Shown piece after piece: positions 1 through 5,971 of a stretch of DNA of 5,971 nucleotides. The DNA lies in NCBI GenBank assembly GCA_938004025.1, contig CALKXC010000303.1, forward strand, positions 1 to 5,971, written 5' to 3'. The notes below the pieces were generated by a model. The model saw only the letters and a list, made by a program, of their open reading frames with translations. It did not search any database and was not told where the DNA came from. The DNA comes from an uncultured Leucothrix sp. Lineage in GTDB: Bacteria; Pseudomonadota; Gammaproteobacteria; Thiotrichales; Thiotrichaceae. The translations under genes were made by a program, and so were the position numbers. The stretch's first letter is position 1, and every line of letters starts with the position of its first letter.

Positions 1-356
1 TAAAGCAGCGTAAAGCCACACTTGGCGCGGAGTATGTAGAAAAAAACCTAGCCGCTGCTGATGACTTCAGCATGCCATTTCAAGAAGCTATGACGCAGTG
101 GTGTTGGGGGTTTGGCTGGGGCGATGACACCATTGATGTTAAAACACGCTCAATGATGAATCTTTCCATGATTGGCGCATTAGGCAAAATGCATGAATGG
201 GAAATCCACCTGAAAGGGGCCATTACCAATGGTGTCAGTGTTGAAGAGATTCGCTCAATAATCCATGTCATCGCTATTTATTGCGGCGTACCACAAGGTG
301 TTGAGTGTTTCAGAGTGGCTCGTAAAGTATTGGAAGAAGAAGGTCTACTAAAATAA
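1..356 (+). CDS. Carboxymuconolactone decarboxylase family protein, 5' partial
   Basis: The reading frame is open from the left edge (first full codon at position 3) to the TAA at 354-356, giving 117 visible residues. Family members of the PcaC type are about 125-135 residues, so only about ten N-terminal residues are missing. The ATG at 72 is internal: the 23 codons before it read as family sequence (LGAEYVE followed by ADDFS). Visible hallmarks are the CWG motif, the KTRSMMNLSM helix, a conserved His in HLKGAITNGVS, and IAIYCGVPQGVE near the C-terminus. The known PcaC reaction is decarboxylation of 4-carboxymuconolactone to 3-oxoadipate enol-lactone in protocatechuate breakdown, in the cytoplasm. 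No other pca gene is visible, and many family members have other or unknown substrates, including AhpD-like peroxidase relatives. The family call is firm; the exact substrate is not. Confidence 0.9.
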   Translation, partial: KQRKATLGAEYVEKNLAAADDFSMPFQEAMTQWCWGFGWGDDTIDVKTRSMMNLSMIGALGKMHEWEIHLKGAITNGVSVEEIRSIIHVIAIYCGVPQGVECFRVARKVLEEEGLLK

Positions 357-433
357 TACTTTTATCCGGTTTGTCACTGCATTCAGTCGATTCTGATAGC
401 ATTAGATCATTATATAAATTAAACCAATAGATA
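357..433 (+). promoter_or_regulatory. AT-rich gap with possible -10 element before the transporter gene
   Basis: TATAAA at 413-418 resembles a sigma-70 -10 box. The only hexamer in range upstream is a poor -35 (TTCTGA at 391-396, 16-base spacer). If this promoter is real, transcription would start only about 9 bases before ATG 434, giving a nearly leaderless mRNA, which would fit the lack of a Shine-Dalgarno sequence. Read-through from the upstream decarboxylase gene is the alternative; no terminator-like hairpin is seen in the gap. Confidence 0.25.
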
Positions 434-2134
434 ATGGAATTACTGATACAACTTTTGGGTTCGATAGCCTTGCTGCTGTGGGGCTTACGAATGGTACGAA
501 CCGGCATAATGCGTGCTTACGGCACCTCGCTAAAACGATTAGCGCAACAGGCAGAGGGGCGAATACTCCCAAGTTTCGCCTCAGGCTTGTTGATTGCCGC
601 GTTATTGCAAAGTAGTACAGCAACCGCCTTAATCGCAGCGACCTTCTCAGGGCAAGGTGTGATTAGTGTCGTCGCCTCTTTTATTACCATTTTAGGGGCG
701 GATGTTGGAACGGCAGTCGCGGTCGTATTAGCTTCACAGAAAATTGGTGCTATTTCACCGTTACTATTGTTTGTAGGTATTTTTGGTTTTCTGTCTTTTT
801 CACGAAGTAAACCCAAAAACATTTTTCGGGCGATAGCGGGTTTAGGGATGATCTTGCTTGCACTCTCCATGATTTCGGGAACTGCAAAAAACCTCGCCAC
901 TTTCGACGACTTTATAACCGTTGTAAGAGTGTTAGAGACTCAATCGGTTTTTCTTTTGATATTTGCACTCGGGTTAACTTACCTCGCTCACTCTAGTTTG
1001 GCCGTTGTGCTGCTAGCAATGGGCTTCGTCACATCAGGCTTAGTCGGCGTGCAGGGCGGTTTGGTACTCGTACTTGGAGCTAACCTAGGCAGTGGACTGC
1101 TACCGGTATTGTCTAACTTAAAAGCCCATAGAGATGCTCGCATTCCCGTTATCGCAAACTTGTTGATCCGTGGCGTAGCGGTGTTTACGGCATTGTCAGT
1201 CATCACCGCTATTGTGCAATACAGCGATGTGTTTATTTCTGACACAATCATGCCCCTTTTAAATCACTATGGCATCAGCTCAACAGCGTTTTTCTCTGCA
1301 AGCTTTGCACCGGCAGCATTTCATTTTTGCCTTAATTTAGTGGTGGCAATCGTCGGTATTAGCTTTGCAAAACCACTCATAGCGCTAGTTGAGAGCTTTG
1401 TGCCCGCAAGTGTTTCGGATGAAGACAGCTCCAAACCTAAACATCTAGATTTTAACAACATGTCGTCACCCGCGATTTGCTTAGCCTGTGCCAAGCGTGA
1501 AACGCTAAATATGGCCTATATAGTTCAGAAAATGTTAAACGCTTCACTGCCAGTTTTACGTGACAATGACCTTGAATTATTAAATAACATTGTACGGATG
1601 GATGATTCTGTCGATGGTTTATATGTTGAAATCAAACTTTATATCGCGCAAGTCTTACAGTCAGAACTTAGCGAAGAAGAAAGTCAGAAGGCATTGGACC
1701 TGCTTAGCTTTACCACCAACATGGAGCACATCGGCGACATTATTGACTGTGGTTTGATGGCATTGGCTAAGAAGAAAATCAAAGATCAGATTCAGTTTTC
1801 AGAAGAGGGATTGGCAGAAATCAGCACGCTACATGAAATGGTTAGCAACAACTTTGAGTTGGCTATTAATACCTATGTTGCCGAGGACAGTGAGTTAGCC
1901 CATCAGCTTTATGAAACCAAGGCGGATGTCCGTGAGTTTGAGAGTCGTTCAGTTGAAACGCATTTACACAGAATTGGCGTGGGCATTCCCGCTAGCCTTG
2001 GAACCAGTGCGCTACATGTAGATGTATTGAGGGATTTAAAACGTATCAATAGTCATGTGTCGACTGTGGCATATCCTATTTTGATCGCATCCGGTGAAGT
2101 CCCCAGAGAGCGCTGGTTTAGAGACGAGAACTAA
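434..2134 (+). CDS. Na/Pi cotransporter family protein with C-terminal PhoU-like domain
   Basis: This 566-residue inner-membrane protein is predicted to import inorganic phosphate with sodium, although some relatives may export it. Two inverted-type repeats are visible. The first has LLQSSTATAL (residues 58-67) and GADVGT (88-93); the second has AHSSLAVVLL (185-194) and GANLGS (215-220). These are the QSS and GAN-type substrate-site motifs of the PF02690 family. About eight hydrophobic segments fill residues 1-320. Residues about 345-560 are soluble and helical, with acidic helices (RMDDSVDG, MEHIGDII) like PhoU, a domain linked to metal binding and phosphate regulation. The N-terminus LLGSIALLLWGLRMVRTGI matches where family members usually start. 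A stop at 428-430 lies just upstream, so ATG 434 is the first usable start; no clear Shine-Dalgarno sequence precedes it. The gene sits 77 bases after the decarboxylase and 83 bases before the transglutaminase gene. No pst, pho or other phosphate gene is nearby. Confidence 0.92.
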   Translation: MELLIQLLGSIALLLWGLRMVRTGIMRAYGTSLKRLAQQAEGRILPSFASGLLIAALLQSSTATALIAATFSGQGVISVVASFITILGADVGTAVAVVLASQKIGAISPLLLFVGIFGFLSFSRSKPKNIFRAIAGLGMILLALSMISGTAKNLATFDDFITVVRVLETQSVFLLIFALGLTYLAHSSLAVVLLAMGFVTSGLVGVQGGLVLVLGANLGSGLLPVLSNLKAHRDARIPVIANLLIRGVAVFTALSVITAIVQYSDVFISDTIMPLLNHYGISSTAFFSASFAPAAFHFCLNLVVAIVGISFAKPLIALVESFVPASVSDEDSSKPKHLDFNNMSSPAICLACAKRETLNMAYIVQKMLNASLPVLRDNDLELLNNIVRMDDSVDGLYVEIKLYIAQVLQSELSEEESQKALDLLSFTTNMEHIGDIIDCGLMALAKKKIKDQIQFSEEGLAEISTLHEMVSNNFELAINTYVAEDSELAHQLYETKADVREFESRSVETHLHRIGVGIPASLGTSALHVDVLRDLKRINSHVSTVAYPILIASGEVPRERWFRDEN

Positions 2135-2203
2135 ATCGTACAGTGTAGGGCTAGTAGCGTAAACTGACTCTACCACTCCATTTCACTCAATCGTTCTATT
2201 ACT

Positions 2204-2217
2204 GGAAGCTTTCCCCC
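2204..2217 (+). promoter_or_regulatory. Ribosome binding site in a small hairpin before the transglutaminase gene
   Basis: GGAAG at 2204-2208 is the best Shine-Dalgarno match before ATG 2218, with 9 bases of spacing. The TTCC that follows can pair with GGAA across a three-base loop, so the site could be partly masked in the mRNA. The stem is only four base pairs, so the effect may be negligible. Confidence 0.4.
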
Positions 2218-3048
2218 ATGGCGCAAATCAGCATTGGTAGCACATTGCATTATGAAGTTCGCGAACCCACCTTATTCTTGTTTAAAATTGCGGCAGCAGT
2301 TACGCCACATCAATCCATAAGCAATGAGGTTTTGACGTTTGAACCAAGCCTAGACGTCGAGCAATGCCAAGTGGGTGAAGATGGTAATCGTATGCATCGG
2401 GCAATTGTACAGCCTTGTAATCTTACTGTTCGTTATGCCGCTCTGGCCGATATGAGCCCTGAAATAGAACGAACCGGAGAGGTGGCTGAAGCGGATCTTG
2501 CTAACGTGCCTGCTGAGGTTCTTACTTACATGAACCCAAGCCGATATTGTGAAAGTGACCTTCTAGCTCGCTTTGCATTTGAAGAGTTTGGTCATTTAGA
2601 GCGTGGCTATCTTCGGGTGCAAGCGATTACCGATTGGGTATTTGAGCATTTGGACTATGTGCCTGGCAGCACAAGCGCGACCACAACCGCCACCGAAGTG
2701 TTACTTAAGCGAGAAGGTGTTTGCCGCGATTATGCTCACTTAGCAATTAGCTTATGCCGAGGTGTCGGTATACCCGCTCGTTATGTTTCAGGCTATGCAG
2801 TTGATCTTACTCCACCAGACTTTCATGGCTTCATGGAAGCTTATCTTGATGGACAATGGTACCTGTTTGATCCTACTAGGCTAGCATCAACCTCGGGCTT
2901 GGTCAGAATTGGTTTGGGACGCGACGCGGCCGATGTTGCTTTTGCGACTTTAACCGGTTCAGCAATGTTGCTTGATAAGCAAGTTTGGGCAAGTAATAGT
3001 AAGTCCACCCAAAATCCTAACAAGACACCCGCAGTGTCAATTGCATGA
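2218..3048 (+). CDS. Transglutaminase-like family protein (COG1305 type)
   Basis: This 276-residue protein has no signal peptide or membrane segment, so it is probably cytoplasmic. Residues 1-115 form the beta-rich N-terminal domain usual for bacterial transglutaminase-like proteins. Residues about 130-222 hold the papain-like core with a complete catalytic triad: Cys169 in REGVCRDYAHL, His203 in DFHGFMEAYL, and Asp218 in WYLFDPTR. The segment GIPARYVSGY between Cys and His is also typical. Known members are mostly thought to be cysteine proteases or amidases rather than true cross-linkers, and substrates are generally unknown. The last 20 residues (after VWASN) are polar and look disordered. 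ATG 2218 is chosen because family sequence starts at once and GGAAG at 2204-2208 lies 9 bases upstream. The gene is on the same strand 83 bases after the transporter, so co-transcription is possible, but no functional link is evident. Confidence 0.9.
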   Translation: MAQISIGSTLHYEVREPTLFLFKIAAAVTPHQSISNEVLTFEPSLDVEQCQVGEDGNRMHRAIVQPCNLTVRYAALADMSPEIERTGEVAEADLANVPAEVLTYMNPSRYCESDLLARFAFEEFGHLERGYLRVQAITDWVFEHLDYVPGSTSATTTATEVLLKREGVCRDYAHLAISLCRGVGIPARYVSGYAVDLTPPDFHGFMEAYLDGQWYLFDPTRLASTSGLVRIGLGRDAADVAFATLTGSAMLLDKQVWASNSKSTQNPNKTPAVSIA

Positions 3049-3221
3049 CTCCCAATGTTTAAAAAACTAACAAGGCTTTGAGAGTGATCCGGCTTGTATT
3101 TTATGTTGTTTGCGATAGCAATCAACTAAATCAACGTTTTAAAGACATAATTTTAGTATAACTCCACATTATTAATGGGGTGTTAAGTCCTGACCTCATA
3201 ATCTCTACATTATATCGAGAC

Positions 3222-3248
3222 GAGCAACCCTCCGGTCTGCTCAATTTT
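3222..3248 (+). terminator. Terminator-like hairpin upstream of the surface-protein gene
   Basis: GAGCAACC (3222-3229) pairs with GGT-C-TGCTC (3234-3242) around a CTCC loop, giving eight base pairs with one bulged C at 3237. It is followed by AATTTT, a short and imperfect U-tract. It lies 174 bases after the stop of the transglutaminase gene and 88 bases before the start of the surface-protein gene. It may end transcription of the upstream genes. It could also act within the leader of the surface-protein mRNA, if that mRNA starts further upstream. Confidence 0.4.
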
Positions 3249-3270
3249 CTAATAAATAAAAATAATATGC

Positions 3271-3300
3271 TTGATATCAGTTGGCCTTCTGATGTGTAAA
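3271..3300 (+). promoter_or_regulatory. Possible sigma-70 promoter for the surface-protein gene
   Basis: TTGATA (3271-3276) is a reasonable -35 box. After an 18-base spacer comes TGTAAA (3295-3300), a four-of-six match to TATAAT. Transcription would start near 3307, about 30 bases before the ATG. The position just after the terminator-like hairpin supports a separate transcription unit, but the -10 is weak and this rests on inspection only. Confidence 0.3.
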
Positions 3301-3335
3301 TCGTTCAAGCACAACAATTATAAGAATGGGTGAAA

Positions 3336-5971
3336 ATGAACACGCAATTGTTTAAAACCTTTATTTACGTCTTGCGTAAAAGTTCTATTGGGGTAGCTTT
3401 TCTTCTCCTTACCGCGCCAGGTCAACAAGCTAAAGCTGCCGTGTACACCTATGACAGTGCGACGCCTTCACAACTGATTACTCATGTTGATACTGCTTGT
3501 ACATCAACACTGAATGTAAACTTTAATGTGACCGATGTATTCAATGTCGGTGACTTAGACGTCGGATTAAATATCTCAACTCCCTATCGTGGTGATATTG
3601 AAGCGCGCTTGATTTCGCCGCTGGGTACCTCCGTTTATATTCTACGTGACGATGGGAGTGGTTATGACGATTGGGATGTAACGCTAGATGACGCGGCGGC
3701 TAACACTAATTATTACGCGACAATGAATACCGCTGCTCCACTGTACGATGTATCACTAAGCCCTGATAATCCACTCAATACTTTTGATGGAGAAGCTGCA
3801 AACGGCATCTGGACACTTGAGCTTTGTGATGATGCAAGCACAAATGATTCAACATTTAACAGTGCGCGCCTAACTTTTGACGACACGCCAAAGCCAATAG
3901 TTGACCTGTCTGTAACACAGAGTTTTTCTAGTATTACCCCAAGCTATGATGACCTTTTAACAGTGACAGTATCTGTCATTAACAGCTCGGCAGGAGCTGC
4001 GGAGGGTGTCACATTAATTGTTGCCCAACCGACTTCTTCAACTTATAACGGCTATGCACAAACTTCAGTAACTGCAGGGAGCTATGTTAATTCTTCTCAG
4101 ATTTGGTCAGTAGGAAGTGTTGCTGCAGGACAAACTGAAACGTTGACCTATACCGTGCCAGCCAAAGCGGGTACCGGTAGTTTTTATGCCTACCTAAACA
4201 CTGCCAGCAATAGTGATCCCGACTCAACGCCAGGTAATACGATCAGTTCTGAAGATGACTATGCGATACAATCAATAACCACCTCTCCCGCGCTAGGTCA
4301 TGTGCCTGCAGGTGGCAGGAATATTTGTTATAAAGACGTATCTGAACTGGCGCTTGATGGTGAACCTAACACCTGGGACAAACTTGCAAATAACGCTTAC
4401 TTTGGCGCAGGTGGTTCGGTCGCCCCAGAAGATCTAGCTCATACTGGTTTCTGGACAATTAACACAACTACGCTTACTGATTTTAGTTGTGATATTTGGT
4501 TGGGTGGTGGCTCACCTGATGAAACCGCAACCGAAACAGCTCAAATCTATAGTTGGCTTGGCAGTGGTAACCGGTATGTGATTGGTGCCTGTGATTACAC
4601 TTCTAACGACATCTGTAATGATGTCCGCTCGAACGTAGACATCCCAAATGGTGGGGTGACGATTGACAGTGCCTTGACTTACAACCCCCTTGGTTGTGGA
4701 GGTGCGCTCACCGTTAATACCTATGGAGGGGCTTCAACTTACTTCACTCCTCAAGCGGGTGATGTGGTCTTGGCAACTCACGACCCAGGTGGAGAACCGG
4801 CCATTATTACGGATGCTATTAATGGCGGTACTTTTCTGTTACTACCCGATGCCGATATGTTGGGACAGTCTGGGGCTTCGCCAATCGGTTCTGGGGCCAC
4901 GGCAACCACTGATCAGGCAAAACTGGTGTTAAACACTTTTAAGCTAGCCCTTGACGAGATTGCCGGTCGAACCATTAATAGTTGTTCGGCGGACTTTAAT
5001 AACCCACCGGGTACGATTTCTGGTTTTGTTTATACCGACTCAAACGGTGACGATACCTACCAGTCTGGCACAGAAACGCCACTTCAGAATGTAACGGTTA
5101 CTATTTATGGGGACCCAGCTACGCCTGCTGACCCTTCAGATGATTTCTTAATCGCTTCGGTTGAAACCGATGTCAACGGTGCTTATTCGTTTAGCGTTTC
5201 ACAGGACAATAGCTATCGTATCGAGGTTGATACTGCGGATACTGATCTTGCAGGCTTTGCCGCAGGAACTCCAAACCCAATCAATAGTGTGACAGTGGTC
5301 TCTGGTGGAAGTACAGCGAATCAGAACTTTGGATTTGATAGTACTGTAACAGCCTCTTGCTCAGGCTACAGTGCAACTATCTATGATCCAAATACTACAC
5401 TGACTGATACAGGCTACGATGGTTTTAGTAGCTCACCCACTAATCCTATCGGTACGTTCACTTATACAGAGTTTGAAAATACAGCACAGCATCTTTCAAT
5501 CCAGGTAACTGAATGGGGCAGCGCCTCTTTGATGACCGATGGAATTGGTGATGACTCAGGCTATGCGGGTAGCACACTGCCGGATGCCGACTGGGATCGT
5601 GCGGTGGACTTTAGACGTACCATTCAGGCAGATGAAGCAGGCGCTTACAGCGTTAATCTCAATGCCGGAGATGATCATGTCTTTATCTTTGTCAATGGCA
5701 CTCCCGTCTATTCACAAGCGAATGCTTTTTCTGTTGCACCTACTGCGCTAGCTAACCTGTCCCTAGCAGCTGGAGATGAGCTCATCATAAGAGTGGTAGA
5801 AGAGCACTTGGGTAACACAACCTTAGATATCACAATCACGCCTTTATTTACGTCAAACTGTAGTTCTGTTGATTATGGTGATGCACCCAGTGATCTTTCT
5901 GCCGTTGATGCTGACCTTAATCCCGCTTACCCAACATTGATTGCTGATGGTGGGGCTTCACATACGATCGG
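3336..5971 (+). CDS. Large secreted multidomain surface protein, 3' partial
   Basis: The frame is open from ATG 3336 to the right edge: 878 complete codons, no stop. AAGAA (3322-3326) and GGTGA (3329-3333) precede the ATG; an in-frame GTG at 3330 would add two residues. Residues 1-34 look like a Sec signal peptide (basic start, hydrophobic IGVAFLLL, cleavage after AKA). Domains by inspection: P/Homo B-type beta domain, about 36-182 (YRGDIEARLISPLGTSV; GEAANGIWTLELCDD); DUF11/CARDB-like Ig fold, about 188-305; Rossmann-like domain resembling class I glutamine amidotransferase/DUF4350 proteins, about 318-550 (IWLGGGSPDE, helix, YVIGACDY; later GTFLLLPDADML); SdrD_B-like domain, about 558-670, with calcium-type loop D568-N570-D572 to E580 and TDVNGAYSF; PA14/fibro-slime-like domain, about 675-842 (GDDHVFIFVNG); then DYGDAPSD...SHTIG at 846-879. 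This suggests an exported adhesin or matrix protein. No protease catalytic domain is visible. The anchoring end lies outside the window. Confidence 0.87.
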   Translation, partial: MNTQLFKTFIYVLRKSSIGVAFLLLTAPGQQAKAAVYTYDSATPSQLITHVDTACTSTLNVNFNVTDVFNVGDLDVGLNISTPYRGDIEARLISPLGTSVYILRDDGSGYDDWDVTLDDAAANTNYYATMNTAAPLYDVSLSPDNPLNTFDGEAANGIWTLELCDDASTNDSTFNSARLTFDDTPKPIVDLSVTQSFSSITPSYDDLLTVTVSVINSSAGAAEGVTLIVAQPTSSTYNGYAQTSVTAGSYVNSSQIWSVGSVAAGQTETLTYTVPAKAGTGSFYAYLNTASNSDPDSTPGNTISSEDDYAIQSITTSPALGHVPAGGRNICYKDVSELALDGEPNTWDKLANNAYFGAGGSVAPEDLAHTGFWTINTTTLTDFSCDIWLGGGSPDETATETAQIYSWLGSGNRYVIGACDYTSNDICNDVRSNVDIPNGGVTIDSALTYNPLGCGGALTVNTYGGASTYFTPQAGDVVLATHDPGGEPAIITDAINGGTFLLLPDADMLGQSGASPIGSGATATTDQAKLVLNTFKLALDEIAGRTINSCSADFNNPPGTISGFVYTDSNGDDTYQSGTETPLQNVTVTIYGDPATPADPSDDFLIASVETDVNGAYSFSVSQDNSYRIEVDTADTDLAGFAAGTPNPINSVTVVSGGSTANQNFGFDSTVTASCSGYSATIYDPNTTLTDTGYDGFSSSPTNPIGTFTYTEFENTAQHLSIQVTEWGSASLMTDGIGDDSGYAGSTLPDADWDRAVDFRRTIQADEAGAYSVNLNAGDDHVFIFVNGTPVYSQANAFSVAPTALANLSLAAGDELIIRVVEEHLGNTTLDITITPLFTSNCSSVDYGDAPSDLSAVDADLNPAYPTLIADGGASHTI

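Larger units (their letters stand above)
3049..3335. other. Intergenic region, 287 bases
   Basis: This AT-rich stretch separates the transglutaminase gene from the surface-protein gene. No coding frame with a plausible start and ribosome binding site was found in it. It contains the terminator-like hairpin and the possible promoter listed separately. It also has an imperfect dyad around ATT-ATT-AAT near 3164-3184 and a second AT-rich -10-like sequence, TATAAC at 3157-3162, which lacks a good -35. The change from close gene spacing to a long gap marks a probable transcription-unit boundary. Confidence 0.6.

Noticed and set aside
80..623. Minus-strand open frames at 80-271, 310-507 and 402-623
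   Set aside because: They are antisense to the decarboxylase and the start of the transporter, overlap one another, and show no domain or ribosome binding site.
517..900. Minus-strand 127-codon open frame opposite the transporter gene
   Set aside because: It is fully antisense to conserved transmembrane coding sequence, and its translation looks like the complement of hydrophobic helices with no recognisable motif.
988..1251. Minus-strand 87-codon open frame
   Set aside because: It is antisense to the second transport repeat of the Na/Pi protein; Thr/Ala/Pro-rich shadow sequence.
434..2134. Damaged substrate motifs in the transporter (GADVGT, AHSS)
   Set aside because: The whole frame is intact and these variants occur together in a recognisable proteobacterial subgroup, so they are not evidence of a pseudogene.
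3070..3104. Possible terminator directly after the transglutaminase gene (ACAAG...CTTGT then ATTTTAT)
   Set aside because: The stem is only five base pairs, the loop is 18 bases and the U-tract is interrupted, so it falls short of a convincing intrinsic terminator.
2841..3125. Minus-strand 94-codon open frame reaching into the intergenic region
   Set aside because: Most of it is antisense to the catalytic end of the transglutaminase gene. The intergenic part has no convincing start region, and the translation has no recognisable features.
3215..3245. Class I cyclic di-GMP riboswitch (GEMM)
   Set aside because: Only a loose resemblance to GACGCAAAGCCUCCGG is present. The upstream GGGCAAACC half and the GNRA-capped stem are missing.
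4690..4932. Plus-strand 80-codon open frame
   Set aside because: It lies inside the large surface-protein frame in another phase, has no ribosome binding site, and its translation shows no domain. The overlapping frame reads as coherent domain sequence throughout.
5539..5751. Plus-strand 70-codon open frame
   Set aside because: It overlaps the PA14/fibro-slime-like part of the surface protein in another phase. Its Met-rich translation resembles no protein family and looks like a chance frame.
3336..5971. Subtilisin-type protease suggested by the P-type domain
   Set aside because: The P-type domain directly follows the signal peptide, and no Asp-His-Ser protease motifs are found in the 878 visible codons.

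Overview
The window suggests a Gram-negative, probably marine gammaproteobacterium. The base composition looks like mid-40s percent GC by eye. The proteins resemble gammaproteobacterial families: a GADVGT/HSSLA-type Na/Pi transporter, a COG1305-type transglutaminase-like protein, and a secreted mosaic protein with P-domain, SdrD_B-like and DYGDAP modules. The assignment is inferred from protein style only; no rRNA or other taxonomic marker is present.

All convincing genes lie on the + strand. (1) Positions 1-356 hold the 3' end of a 4-carboxymuconolactone decarboxylase-family gene, with about ten N-terminal residues off the left edge. (2) Positions 434-2134 hold a complete 566-residue Na+/phosphate cotransporter-family protein with a C-terminal PhoU-like domain. 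(3) Positions 2218-3048 hold a complete 276-residue cytoplasmic transglutaminase-like protein with an intact Cys-His-Asp triad. (4) Positions 3049-3335 are a 287-base AT-rich intergenic region with a terminator-like hairpin and a possible promoter. (5) From 3336 to the right edge runs an open frame of 878 complete codons without a stop. It encodes the N-terminal part of a large secreted mosaic protein: signal peptide, P/Homo B-type domain, DUF11/CARDB-like Ig-fold domain, a Rossmann-like domain resembling class I glutamine amidotransferase/DUF4350 proteins, an SdrD_B-like domain, a PA14/fibro-slime-like domain, and the start of a DYGDAP...SHTIG module.

The first three genes look like ordinary housekeeping or accessory genes. 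They share a strand with gaps of 77 and 83 bases, so they may be loosely co-transcribed, but nothing ties their functions into one pathway. The surface protein is separated by a larger gap and probably has its own promoter. It is the most interesting part of the window, because of the Rossmann-like domain inside an exported beta-sandwich protein and because its cysteines cluster at the borders of three of its domains. No RNA gene, CRISPR array, insertion sequence or clearly new multi-gene system was found.
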